In this document: positions 48,673-60,767 of the stretch, one piece after another
Numbering within the stretch: position 1 is the first letter of the stretch
Layout of the letters: each line of letters opens with the position of its first letter
DNA from: Paragordius varius
Taxonomy: Eukaryota; Nematomorpha
DNA length: 64,000 nucleotides
Direction: 5' to 3'
Assembly (NCBI GenBank): GCA_964247055.1
Contig: OZ176051.1
Coordinates: forward strand, 11,222,001-11,286,000
Notes under the pieces: model-generated
What the model saw: only the letters and a program-made list of their open reading frames with translations
Database searches by the model: none
What the model was told of the DNA's origin: nothing
Made by a program: the position numbers and the translations under genes

Positions 48673-51600
48673 CTAATATTATTACAGAGATCAGAACCGG
48701 AGAGATTTTTTATAAATGCGCTTCAATAATATAAACCAAGGACAAAAATCTCAAAAAATAAAAAAATTTTTTATGCCGCAGTAAGGATATCTAAAATTCG
48801 TTATGCGTTTTCAAAACTTTTACAAAAAATATAAACTAATAGTTTTGTAGTTAAATACTAAAAATAATAGATTGTAATATATTAGGTATATTTATATACC
48901 TGATCCATCTCTTATAGTTTTGTATAAACTTTAATTAAAATCAAGCATAAATTTCATAAGAAATTAGTAAAAAGATCATAAATAGTTAAGAACCGTTTCC
49001 CAAACATATTTAGCCATGCTATCTATGCCATCCGCCACGTCCCCAATGTTAAAGGGTAGGGTTTTGTTTTCAAGTTGCTCTTCGTCATTACTTGTTGGGC
49101 TTTCACGATACTGTTCCTGCCCTCCTAAACCATGGTTTAAATTACTCGTGGAGGTGGTTGGGGTATCCACATAAAATTTGGATGGGATTGCCCTGTAAAC
49201 CTCGGAACTTGATGCGTATATCCTAAATTTTTATTTAAAATAAGTTTCCAACTTTTCATTTTTACTAGGGGAAAATGGATTAAATTAAAATGTAATTTAA
49301 TTTAAATTTAAACGTAGCCTAGAAGTAAACATCATTATCAAATAAAATATTTGAATAATCGTGATGGAAACTATTTTTAAAGCCCAACCTAATAACCCTA
49401 TTTATTTAAAATGAAAGCATAAATTATTAAGGTGGCAATTACTAAGATAAATCATTACTTGCGCTAAAAATATTTTGTCTTTACCTGGCATACAACCAAA
49501 CCACAAGTAGAATCAGACAAATACCCAAGCTATAACTCCAAAGTTTGGCAAGTCCGGTCAGGCCCACAAGCGATAGTATGTTTGAAATGATGTAACATAT
49601 AACCATACTACATATGAGTACAATAGGTGTCCTCCCTGCACTAAAAACATTTTTAGTCTCGTTCGTTTTAACGTAAGCCTCGTAATGTTCAGCTATTTCA
49701 TGGACTAAACGCTCCTCATACCCCTGACAAAATTGGGGCCCACCCATTTTTTTAGTTGAGCGAAAAAGGATTAAAGCTTTGCGCTTAGCTATGGCATGCT
49801 CTTTATCAATCATTCCAGGGTTCGTGTAAGGTCTATCGGGACCACAAATCTATCGGTTTTTTTCGGCAACATAAATAATACATACTGAGTGACAAAAAAT
49901 TAAGCAAAAGCGCTTTTTCCATTAGAAAAACTGAATTAACTGATGATTACTTAAAATTAAATGGCTCCTGTATATATCAATGTTATCGAATGCAGCAAAA
50001 ATTATTAGTTAATTAAACGTTTTAAAATTCTTTCGCTTAAAAACATCAACCGAAATTAAAATGTATGATTGCACACTTTTAAGACAGTATAATATGTTTT
50101 CCTGTCATTTTACGCAATGAGCTGCAAAAAAATCTTTTTAAATAACAAAAATGCGATTTTTTAAATTTGTCCAATTATAAAAAAATTATTTGACTATTTT
50201 GCTATCCAACCTCTATTTAAACAATATAAAACTCCGAGCTGAGTCATTTAGTTCCACTAATTATATTTATACAATTTATTAAAGTTAGCTGCATATTTAC
50301 CTAAATCTTTGTGTTTGATAAAATATTTTTATAAATTAATATATATGTAATATCTGATGTAGAAAGATGTTAGTAAGTAATGTATTCTCTATTCATATTC
50401 ATTTTTTCGGTAAAAGTCACTATCCTAAAACACCGTTATTTTATGACGATTTTCACATCATAGATATTAAAATTTAGTTATTTTAAGGATAAAAAATAAA
50501 CCTACACTACACCCCTATTTAATAAATATTATCTAAAATTCATAGGAATAAAAGTATTTTAATTATCTAAGAGAGAGCATATGTATACTAACCTCATCCA
50601 TAAGATGAGTGTACCGATCTTTCGATGCACTAAGGGCAGTTAAGTTATTGGCTTCAGCCGTTGCAAGTAACATAGTTTTGGGTTCAGGTAATTCATTCCC
50701 TTGATAAATTTTGATGTAGGCCTATATGTTGATAAATTTTATATTGGTTGTAGAAACAGTGTGTGTATAAGTTTAATATTCGAATAATTTTACGCTAAAA
50801 AATTTTATGAGGGATTAAAAACAAATTTATACAAAATCAATAATATTTTCTTTAAACATTTGAAAAGATTGGTACAAAAATCATATTTTAACCATTGGCA
50901 ATCATACAAATAAAAAAATCTACTGAGTTAGCAAAGTCGCAAAATAAATGCTGTTCTAAAAATATTAAAGATAAATCGCCCAACCTGGAAATATAAGAAT
51001 AAATCATGTGCCGTAATTTGAACTCCGTTAATTTCTTTGAGAACCAAATTTTCGGGCGCAAATATGAGTGGTGCTAATACTTTAATGTTTTCCAAGAAAT
51101 CAGATTGTATTTCTAGAAATTTAGGCACAATAAATGAAATTGTATCTTTTTGTGGCAAAATAAAAACAAACTAGAGTCAAATGATGAATAGAAATAATAT
51201 AAAATGACTTTTGAAATACAATATAATATAAAATTTGTATAAATGACATTGTGTACAAAAAAGATCACAGAATAAAATCGGAATATATGGTAATATATGG
51301 TTGATTTGATCCCTGACAATATAATAATTATATTGAAAATATATTGGGATTTATTCTGTAAATTTTTGTTGTACACAAATTTTAATAAAATACGTTTTAT
51401 ATATTATGTAAAAATTCATTTAATACAAAAAATCAGCAAATATAGCAAAACATTATTATATAATCAAATAAATTTCAATGAATAAATTTACCAGATATAT
51501 TGCCAACAAAATTAGGAGAGGTAGCAACGTTAAGACCAGGATGTGGAAGTAAAAAACAATCAAGTTGGGAAAAACAAGTTTTTATATGCTTTCTAATTTG

Positions 51601-54600
51601 TTGTAATTCTGGATGCTGGCTATCTTTTATCTATTAAATAGGATTTTATAGAATATTTTAAACAAAATACAAAACTAATTGGGTATATCGATGATAATTT
51701 CGAAAAATTTCAACGATTTTTTTATTCATTGTGTAGAAAAATATAGTTTGAGTGGAATATTATATATCAGGGGTGGCCACACTTTTTTTGTCGCGAGCTT
51801 TTTTTTGGCTTTTTTGTTAAAAAAAGAGTTCGCGGTCACCCAGAAATATTTATCAAAAAAACTCAATCAACACTTTAAATGATGTATATACCTGCTTTAC
51901 AGATTAGAGTGACTTGTTTAAACCATTTTAAAATTGTAATTTTTTTATCTATCAACCAAATACAAAAATAATTTTAATTAAAAGACAACGGGTTATTAAC
52001 TACCTTAATTTTTTAACCAACATAAAACACTTCAAAATATTTATTTATTAAATTTCTATTATATGAAATTTTACAATATAAAAATTTAAACAATGCATTT
52101 GAAATTACAGGGGAGAATACATTATGATACAAAAAATAAAAGAAATAAAAAATAGCATTCCAATTTAGAACCATAATTTGAACATAAATAAGAGTACATT
52201 AAAATTGTATCAGTTTTAATTCTATCCACATATTTTTTAGTAAATCGGCTTTTTCCTAAGCAAAAATACAACTCGATAAACATCCATATTTAATAAAGAA
52301 AAAAATATTTAAAACGCCCGACTGCGAAAAAATTCAGAAAGTTTATCTAAATTAGGTTCAAATGAAGTCAAAGCAATTCTCAAACATGATTCTAAATGTT
52401 TATTAGTTAATTGTGACCTCTGTTTAGTTTTGATAGCATTCATAATTGAAAAAGCCGATTCACATAAATATGTGGATCCAAAAAAAGAATTGAATAATGC
52501 AGCGGTTTTCCAAATATGGGGGTATTTATCTTTATTTATAAATTTATATATATATGATCCTAATGATTTTAGATGGATATCGCATTTAACATTTATTAAT
52601 TCCTCTTCCAACTCTGCTAAATTTGGTACACCAAGAAAGTGGCTGAGTTTTTGAGCAATATATTCAACATTATTATTATTATTAAATGGGCATGATAAAA
52701 AAATAGCGATGTCTTCAAGATTATTTATAGATGAAAATCGTTTTTCAAAACCATTAATAAGCAGACCAATATCATCTGCATATTTTTCAAAAGAGAGATT
52801 CTCTATTTTTTCAGACACCGCTGCCAGATTAAAAAAATGTTTTAAATTCGGTTTTTTAATTGTGTTTCTACTACTGTTAGTGTTTCCTTAAAAGATTTTA
52901 AAGCACCCATCATATCCATTATTGTTTTATCTTTTCCTTGTAATTGGATGTTTAATTTATGCAATTTTTCCGTGATATCGCATAAAAATGCAAGATCAAG
53001 CAGCCAATCATGATCTTTCAATTCAGGGTATGAAAGAATTCTCTAAAAAAATTTCTATTTGTGGTAAAAGTTGCCTAAATCTAATTAAAAATGCGGCACG
53101 ACTCAACCACCTTACATCAGTATGTTATAAAAGTTCTCCATATTCCACGCCGCACTCATTTAACAAAATTCGAAATTGGCGGCGGGACAAGCTTTTTGTT
53201 CGAATGGCGTTAACAATTTTAAAACAGGGGTTCATTACATGATGGTATTTTAAAACTTTTGAACATAAAACTTGATTATGGATTATACAATGGTAATCAA
53301 TGAACTTGGGAAATGCACTGTGATTTTTACATAAAGCGATAAAGCCGTTGTTAACGCCAATCATAGCTGGAGCTCCATCAGTAGTTATAGATGCGAGTTT
53401 TACGATGGGAAGTTTCGTATCTGTGATAAATTTATAAAAAGAATCAAAAATATCCTGCCCTCTGGTTCGTTCGTGGAGAGGTATTATAGTTAATAATTCC
53501 TCCTTTGCAGATAAATCACTAAATATCATACGATTAAAAATGCATAATTGGGCGATTCCAACATAATCGGTGGACTCATCGAGTTGCAAGTAAAAAAAAT
53601 ACAGTTATTAATATTTTCATGTAAAATTTCATCAAGATTATTACTAATATCTTCAGCCCTGCGCATAACGGCATTTCTCGATAAGCTTATGCTTTTAATA
53701 GCTGTCATAATATTATTTTTGTTATCAAAATTTTAAAATAAAATATCACAAGCGCTAGTAAAGGCTTCTTTAAATATTTCACCATCTTGGAATGGCTTAT
53801 TGTTCCGAATGAGTATTTCCGCTACCTTGAATGAAGCAATCGTAGCATTTTTATAGTCTTTGTTGTATTTAAGTATGCTATTTTGTGAGGCGGATAATTG
53901 TTCTTTTAATTCCTTTACTTTAATGTTGCGTTCTTGAGTTTGTAAGGGGTAGTTTTTGGAGTAATGTGGATGCAGAGATCTATAATGTCTTTCAATATTT
54001 GACTTTTTGGGCAAAGCAACAGTACTATTGCATATTAGACAGGTGCATGTTTCATTTATCATAATAAAAAAGTATTCATGCTCCCAATCTTTCTTGTATC
54101 TGTACAACTTTTTTTGGCTCATTCTAAAATATAAGTTTTAAAAACCTACTTTTGGTGTATCAAATCAAATCTAACTTCACGATTATGCTTCTGATTTATG
54201 AATAAGCTTTGCTCAAAGTTTTGATATATTCAAGGGAAATGACTGATTTTAAGTTTTAATGCAAATGCTCCAAAACATATGAATTATAATTAATAAAATA
54301 ATTTTTTTACACCCTTTTCTTAGACGTTTTTTTTAATTTAAACCGTATTTTTTTGTATTTTAAATTTAAATTCGCTCAGAAGTAGCCAACTATCCGAAAA
54401 AAATCAATAAATTTTTTTTAAAAAAATATTTTCAGGCGGTCACTTTTTGAGTTGTGGCGGTCACGAAAGTGACCGCGGTCACCTCGTTGGTCACCCCTGT
54501 TATATATAATTTGTGCATACTTCAAGCCGTTTATCAAGTAATTGATTTCCGCCATTCAAACCATATGGGTATTCATAGGGGTAACTCCAATCTCGAATCA

Positions 54601-57600
54601 AGAACATTAAATGCTGTAAAAGATATATAGATAAAATGATTTATGAAACTTTTTCATATATTATGTGTTATCATTCGTTTTGAAAAAACTAAATTACTAC
54701 AATTTAAAAAAATTATATGTAATTATTAAAAAAAATTTATTTTTTGCCCAAAAATAAAATTTTGGGGCATATAAATTTTAAAAAAACGGGTGGGGGCGCA
54801 TATGATACCATTATTTTTTTTTATTATGTATGTGTAAAGACCAATTTTATATTAATATATAAGACTCACAGCATTAAATTATGCATATGAAATAGTTTTA
54901 GTTATTAAATTTGAAAATTCTCATCCTTTTCCTCAAATTGTGCTAAATAATTTGATCATCGTAAAATTGCCCGTATATGTTTAATCATTATTTATATATT
55001 AACTGAAAAAAATAGTTAGCATAAATGTTATTGACTATAGAAGGTACAATGTTATTATTAGCTGTTCTCACCGATTTTAATATATTGGTGGTGTTGTTAG
55101 TGTTTAAATGTTTAATATAATTGTAGATTAATTTCTACAGCTTCAAGGCCTTTATATTTATAGCTTTTCGAATTTATTTGACATAAATAAAATTGGTGAG
55201 AACTGCTTATAATAACATCTGTCAAATACCATTTATAATCAATAAACCTTTGGCTAAATTATTTAAAATCACTTGAAATCAATCTATAATGACACATTCC
55301 TACCATACGTACCAATATTAGGCTGCCCGGAATTATTGAACCTAGATTGTCGAAATTTACTGTCGACATTCTTAAACCCATTGATGCAATAAATAAATAT
55401 TTATCAGATCTTTTTACCTCATCATACAAACAGAAGCCATCCCTGAAGACTGGCAAAACAGTATCATCACACCCATCCACAAGGAAAAAGGTAACTCAAT
55501 TCTACCTAACTCATTCCGGCCCATAAATATCTTGGAACCTACCTTTAAAATTTTTGAACTAATTCTATACAATAAGGTTAAACTTAAGTCCATTTAGACG
55601 ACATTCAATTTGGCTTTCAATCTACTAAAAGCACAATCGATGCGATTATTATAGTGAAATGCAAGCAGCTCATCTCAGAAATTCACCCCTCTAATATGCC
55701 TTTTTCGACATAAAAGCTTTTGAATCGATCCCAAGATTGATAATAACATGGGCCCTAAGAAGAAAAGGGATTTGGATAATTCAAAGAACAACGTTGCTAT
55801 ATTCCGGCATGGTTTATCCGAACCAATCAGTATACACTCAGGGCTGCACCAAAGTTATGTCCAGAATCCCTCACTGTTTACCATAATATTTGATGAGATT
55901 ACAAGGAACATTCTTAGCGGTTTACTCGAACTGCTCTTTGCAGATGATCTGGTTCTAATGGATTCATCTGAAGACGTCATCCACCAATCTATTGATAAAT
56001 GCTTGGAAAGTCATGGTCTCAAATCCAAGCAAAACAACATTAATGCATGATATAGTATGAAGCCAATTAAGCACACATGCAGAATTTGAAATCTTACCCT
56101 ATAGGAAAATTCTATATCGTATACTAAATGCGACTTCTGGATACATAAAAAATGCACCAATCTAAACTTAGGGTGATGCCATTACTTGATCAATTGCATC
56201 GACAACTTATCCATATCAGAACCAGATTTGAACGCAATCTCTAATATCTACAATTACGAAACTGTCACCACTTCAAATATTTGGGTGATGAAATATTTGC
56301 AAAGGGAAGTGTCAGTGATAGCAAACACAGATCATCTGAAGCATGGAAAAAATACCATAGACTAAAACAGATAATTAATAATAAATTCATCATACTTGAA
56401 ACGAAATCGCAGCTATATTCTTCCATTATCCGTCCTGTGCTAACCTACGGCATGGAATACTGCCCTATTACAAAGTCTGACCTCGGTAAATTCCAAAACT
56501 CTGAATCCAAAATACTCAAAACAATCTTTTTTGTACATAATCCTAAACTCTATAATTTTAATACTCAATTCCATCCCTATATCCTCAAAACCACTGGTCT
56601 TAACCCTTTCAAAGAGCCAAAAGATCAAAATGGGCTGGTCACATCCATCGTAGTCCTCCAGATAATTATACCAACATAATGAGGTCTTACTCTAAACTGC
56701 TCAAAACCTAGTAGGCCCTTCAAATAGCTCAGTATTATATATAATAACCTTAAGGCCAAACTAAAAATAGAAGATGCGGATAATAGAAGCAATCGGAAAA
56801 CAACAATAAAAACGTGCCTCCTTCAATTTTAAAGATCAACAGCTTTGATGTTAACCTAATAAATAATAACTGCATAATTGGGCCTTATCGTAACATAATT
56901 AAATTTATATTTTTGCGCATCGTAAGCTGTAATATTTAATTTATATTATGCAAAAAAGCAAAGGGATTATTTTAGATTTTTATTAGAGCTACCATATTAA
57001 TCTTAAATTGCCCATTCATTCAATTTTCTACTTCGTAAAATTTTACACCGTAAATTTAGATTATTTAAATATTAAATAAGTAATCTTTTAGATTCAATTT
57101 TGCCGATATATATGAAATTTTAATATAAACACAAAATTTTAATAAACTGCCAAATGTAATATGCATGTAATAGAAAACCTGAAATGGTTTATTTGAATAA
57201 TCTTCGGATGCAAGTCGCCCATACTCAGTGAAAAGCTGTAAGTGTTGCAAATCATCTTCTTGAATGTTTTGTATGAGATTATAAATCTGATATATTATGC
57301 ATATCTATACTTGAACTGAGCAAAGCATTGTGCTTAAAGCAAAGACAGTTGCGCAATCCTTAACAGTCGATTGACTGTCAAAGGCTCCCTGAGTGTCCAT
57401 TAGTAAAATAGCGACTTCCTCGCTCTTTTCTTGGCTATTTGAATGGGGTATACTTACGTAAAATGGTTCACTCCACATTAGTATGCCAGTTGTTTCGCGT
57501 TCTGAGCCACCACGCCAAGCAAATCCGCTAAGTTTATCATAATCCCCAGAAACTAACCAATCCTTTTTACCCTAAAATTATAAAGAATGAAAACTTTTTC

Positions 57601-57798
57601 TTGCAAATATTTCAGAAATAAATTAAGTAGGAAAGATTTTCCTTTGCGAAAAGCTCCTGCAATAGATACAACCACAATCTTTTTATTTTTCAATCGCTCA
57701 TTGAATAAAATTGATTTAAGGGCTTCTTCATTAAGTTCAAATTGGTGGACATCATGAACTGATATAATTTGAACTGCCTTTCCTTTTGATATATCCAT
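48379..57798 (-). CDS. atl: Atlastin, ER membrane-fusion GTPase
   Basis: Dynamin-like GTPase that fuses endoplasmic reticulum tubules. Exons in coding order: 57,595-57,798, 57,311-57,571, 57,179-57,286, 54,521-54,613, 51,492-51,630, 50,985-51,112, 50,593-50,721, 49,485-49,849, 48,976-49,222. Phases agree throughout, giving about 557 residues (human ATL1 558). P-loop GAFRKGKS is at about 48-55, switch [11 protein letters not shown] at 89-98, DTQG at 127-130 and the guanine-binding RD at about 198-199. The helical middle domain spans exons 5-7. Exon 8 holds the paired membrane hairpin after KKMGGPQFC. Exon 9 ends with the amphipathic helix [10 protein letters not shown]. An alternative last exon (48,379-48,672) would replace the final residues. 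Introns 1 and 2 are 23 and 24 nt; introns 3 and 4 contain a LINE and a hAT. The start is the first ATG after an in-frame stop. Confidence 0.9.
51768..54499 (-). mobile_element. hAT transposon in atlastin intron 4
   Basis: 2,732 bp element with ends CAGGGGTGGCCAC and GTTGGTCACCCCTG and an exact 8-bp target duplication TTATATAT (51,760-51,767 and 54,500-54,507). On the minus strand it encodes a ZBED/SCAND3-like hAT transposase. A BED-type zinc finger (CLICN ... HYRSLHPH) lies at 53,733-54,122, the catalytic region with [13 protein letters not shown] and [11 protein letters not shown] at 53,125-53,708, and the dimerisation region with [20 protein letters not shown] at 52,309-52,818. A stop near 53,730, a frame change near 53,580 and breaks between 52,820 and 53,125 make it non-functional. 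It sits in the sense orientation of atlastin. Confidence 0.85.
55280..56830 (+). mobile_element. Truncated LINE in atlastin intron 3
   Basis: Plus-strand frames spell a non-LTR retrotransposon reverse transcriptase in order. [19 protein letters not shown] and [20 protein letters not shown] lie at 55,435-55,600. A piece with [27 protein letters not shown], holding the catalytic FADD box, lies at 55,880-55,960. The C-terminal [22 protein letters not shown] block (here [18 protein letters not shown]) is at about 56,409-56,462. Frame changes occur between 55,590 and 55,750 and near 56,050, and the N-terminal endonuclease is missing. It lies antisense to atlastin. The clade is not certain. Confidence 0.75.
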
Positions 57799-58862
57799 CC
57801 CGGTATCAGTAGGGGAACATATGACAACAGATCACTATATGTCATCCTGCCAACCATAAACGGTGAAGATGAGTATCAAGGTATATGAGGAAAATGAAGT
57901 AGCAGCCCAGGTTGCTACTTTCTATAATAGGCGTATCCCCTTCCATTCCTCAAAAAATGTTGAGAAGTTCAAGACTTTTAAGCTGGTAAATATGCTACCA
58001 ATTACACTACGTCCGAAATAGGGCCTAAAAAATCAACCTAATGAAATAAATATGTTCTGGTTAAAAATATCAGGATTTTAGTATTGGCTCTTGCGAGAAA
58101 AAAAATTATAATCACTTTTATGGTGACCGCCCCACATTAGAAAATGGCTAGATTTCACATTTTTTGTTAACACTTCATTACCTTTCGGGAGGTTTTATAT
58201 CCCTGAGCAATATATTTAAAATTATTTTAGTAAGCCGAAATATGCTTTTTCTAGCCGTGTAGAGGCAATTTACAAATAATTTTGTAACCTAATGCAGCAG
58301 GCATATAATATATTTTATGGTAAGAAAATATAAATAATTAAATTTAAAAATTTATGTATTTTACCAGCTAAAATTTGATATATTTTGATTTTAATATCAC
58401 CTGTTCTTTTCAATCGTGTTTTGGAGCTCCCCCAATATACTCTAGAAACGGCATAACTGTAAAAATATAGCTTTTTATTAATTACGTGTTTTGAAAATTA
58501 AATTCCAAACTTTTAAAACAGTAGTTTATATATAAATTCCTTAGAAGTAAATTTCCAGTATAAACTAGTACAAAATGAAAATAAAATAATAGTGTTTATT
58601 TGGCAAATAAATGGGTTTATTCTAGAAAGTATTCAAACATGCTTTCAAGCCTACCAGATCCCTGATATATGTTCCAATATCAGCGGTTTAGTACATGTTT
58701 TATCATGCTGTTCAAATTGGGGACTATAAAATTGTGAGGTTTTTCTAATAAAGAAAGATGTTGTATATTAAACAAAAACAATTTTTGAACATTTATTGCA
58801 CCTAAGAACTCAGGGTAACAAACTACCCCAAAGTGCTATCATATGGAATTAATGAATTAGTA
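57799..58862. other. Spacer between atlastin 5' end and hAT fossil
   Basis: No gene recognised. This should include the atlastin promoter and 5' untranslated region. Around 57,940-58,020 the minus strand has a tRNA-like A-box (TAGTGTAATTGGTAGCA), but a full cloverleaf cannot be built. Confidence 0.45.
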
Positions 58863-60613
58863 CAGTGGTACTCAAACCGCGGCCCTAAGAGTGCTTTAAA
58901 ATTGCCCTATGACCATAATGATAAAATTATTTTTTTATTGATGAATTATTAAAATACACATAAAATTTTCTCTTATTTTAAAAATTATAATTTTTTTTAG
59001 ATTTAATTTTGGTAAATTATTTTTTATTTAATTTGAAATGTAAAAATATTTCACTACGTTATAATGATTTCAAAATTTTGGCATTTGTGTTTGTTTCTGT
59101 ATTCTATTTTTTCGATTTTGAAGTTTCTATTGCATTTCTTTTTTGTATTTAAGCAATATTTTCACCCAAACTTGCAATACATATTCTTTTCATTGCTATC
59201 CTTTTTCATTTTTAACCCATTCCCATAAAATATTTTTCAAATCAACATCATTAAATTTTGACCTGTTTATCAATAGCATTCAAATTATATTCCTTTTTTC
59301 TGAAAAATCTACAGATGACAAAATGCTAAACGTCAAATATCCGATGAAAATTGCTTCTTTGAAAAAGAATTGGAAGAAAAATTTTTGTCGTTTTAAATAA
59401 ATATGTTGTTACCTGCCTTATATATATGGTCAACATAATTAAAAAAATAAAATATTGAAAGACATTTTACAGTCCATCATTCTCATAAATTACCAGAAAA
59501 TCAAGAAGTAAGAAGCGAAAAATATAAAAAGATTAAAGAATTATACCAAACACAAAAATCTATTATGTCCATAGCTTTCCACTTCCGTGGCAAAGAATTT
59601 AACCGCTGTAAATTTAAACTCTGAAAGATATCCACAGTGAGTTTGATAGTATTCTTTTGTACACCGCTGTGAAATGGCCAAGCCTTAGCAAAGTATATAG
59701 ATTTTATTTTAAGACATAAAATTTTATTATTTAGAAAGTACAAGGAAATTAATAATGACAAATAATGGTTTATTAGCCTACTTTTGCGACATTACTAAAT
59801 AACTTAGTATTTTTAATACAAGTCGTCAAGGGACCAAAATAATAACCCAATTTGTTAAAATATTTGCTTTTGAATTTTAATATATAAACAAGATTTTATA
59901 AATAAAACACTCCTATATTTTCCAACACTTATGAAGAAAATATGGAATTTACCGCGGAGATTAATTTAATAATAGACAATCTTTTTATCAAATGAGATGA
60001 AATTCAGTTTTCAAGAATTAGGAAATATTAAAAATTTTTTAAAACTCGTTGAAAATTCATGGCATAGTATCCAATATTAAGCAACTTGAGCGTTTCGGTT
60101 TTGATCAGGCGCCTATCATCGAAAAATTGGTAGATTTTAAAAATGATTTCAATTTGTGGGCTATATTCAAGGAGAATCGTAGAAGATATGTGCCAAATAA
60201 ATAGGGAAATATAAAAAATATGCTCAAGTTATCCTAACTGTTTTTAACTTACGCGTGTGAGACGGCATAATCAAAAATAAAGTGTCAAGAATACAACAGA
60301 AATCGCCTAACCAATGATCATATGGACTATGTATTAAGATTGGCCTGTCATGACGCATAACCAAATTTGTCAAAAATTATTGGTAATAACAAAATAGATG
60401 TTGTTATCAAAATATTTAAATTTTTAAACAAAATGGTGCAAAACGAGTTTTCTGGATATACATGCGCTCTGAAAATTTACTGTGCTGATTTAGAGTATAA
60501 TTATGTGCATATGTGTCAAATAGCTATAAATATAGGTCATTTTAAGGTTCATGGCCCTCGAAAAAAAAATATATTTTATTTGGCCCGTCAAATTTTTTTG
60601 GTGAGTACCACTG
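58863..60613 (+). mobile_element. hAT fossil upstream of FPGT
   Basis: 1,751 bp element with 12-bp inverted ends CAGTGGTACTCA and an exact 8-bp target duplication AATTAGTA (58,855-58,862 and 60,614-60,621). Near 60,240-60,380 the plus strand reads FLTYACET, then NRLTNDHMDYVLRLACHDA and PNLSKII. These match the C-terminal dimerisation region of ZBED/SCAND3-type hAT transposases (compare LTDEHL-LRL). The rest is heavily decayed and internally deleted. It differs in termini from the other two hAT elements of the window, so it is a third family. Confidence 0.75.
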
Positions 60614-60767
60614 AATTAGTAACTAAGTCTTTAAAACACTAAATTCCTGCCATAATATAATAAGTTTCAATCTTATGTCCACCAATCTTATGCCAATATT
60701 ATTTGGTGTATGGTTAATAAATCCGTATCCTAAGCAACTGTAACTATTAGAAGTTACCTATGTTTTT

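Noticed and set aside
57940-58025. tRNA-like sequence on the minus strand with an A-box-like TAGTGTAATTGGTAGCA
   Set aside because: The D-arm can be drawn, but no matching acceptor stem, anticodon stem or proper B-box could be formed. It may be a degraded tRNA or SINE head, not a callable tRNA gene.
60367-60642. 91-codon plus-strand frame next to FPGT
   Set aside because: It runs through the 3' terminus of the hAT fossil and its target duplication, so it is not a host gene.
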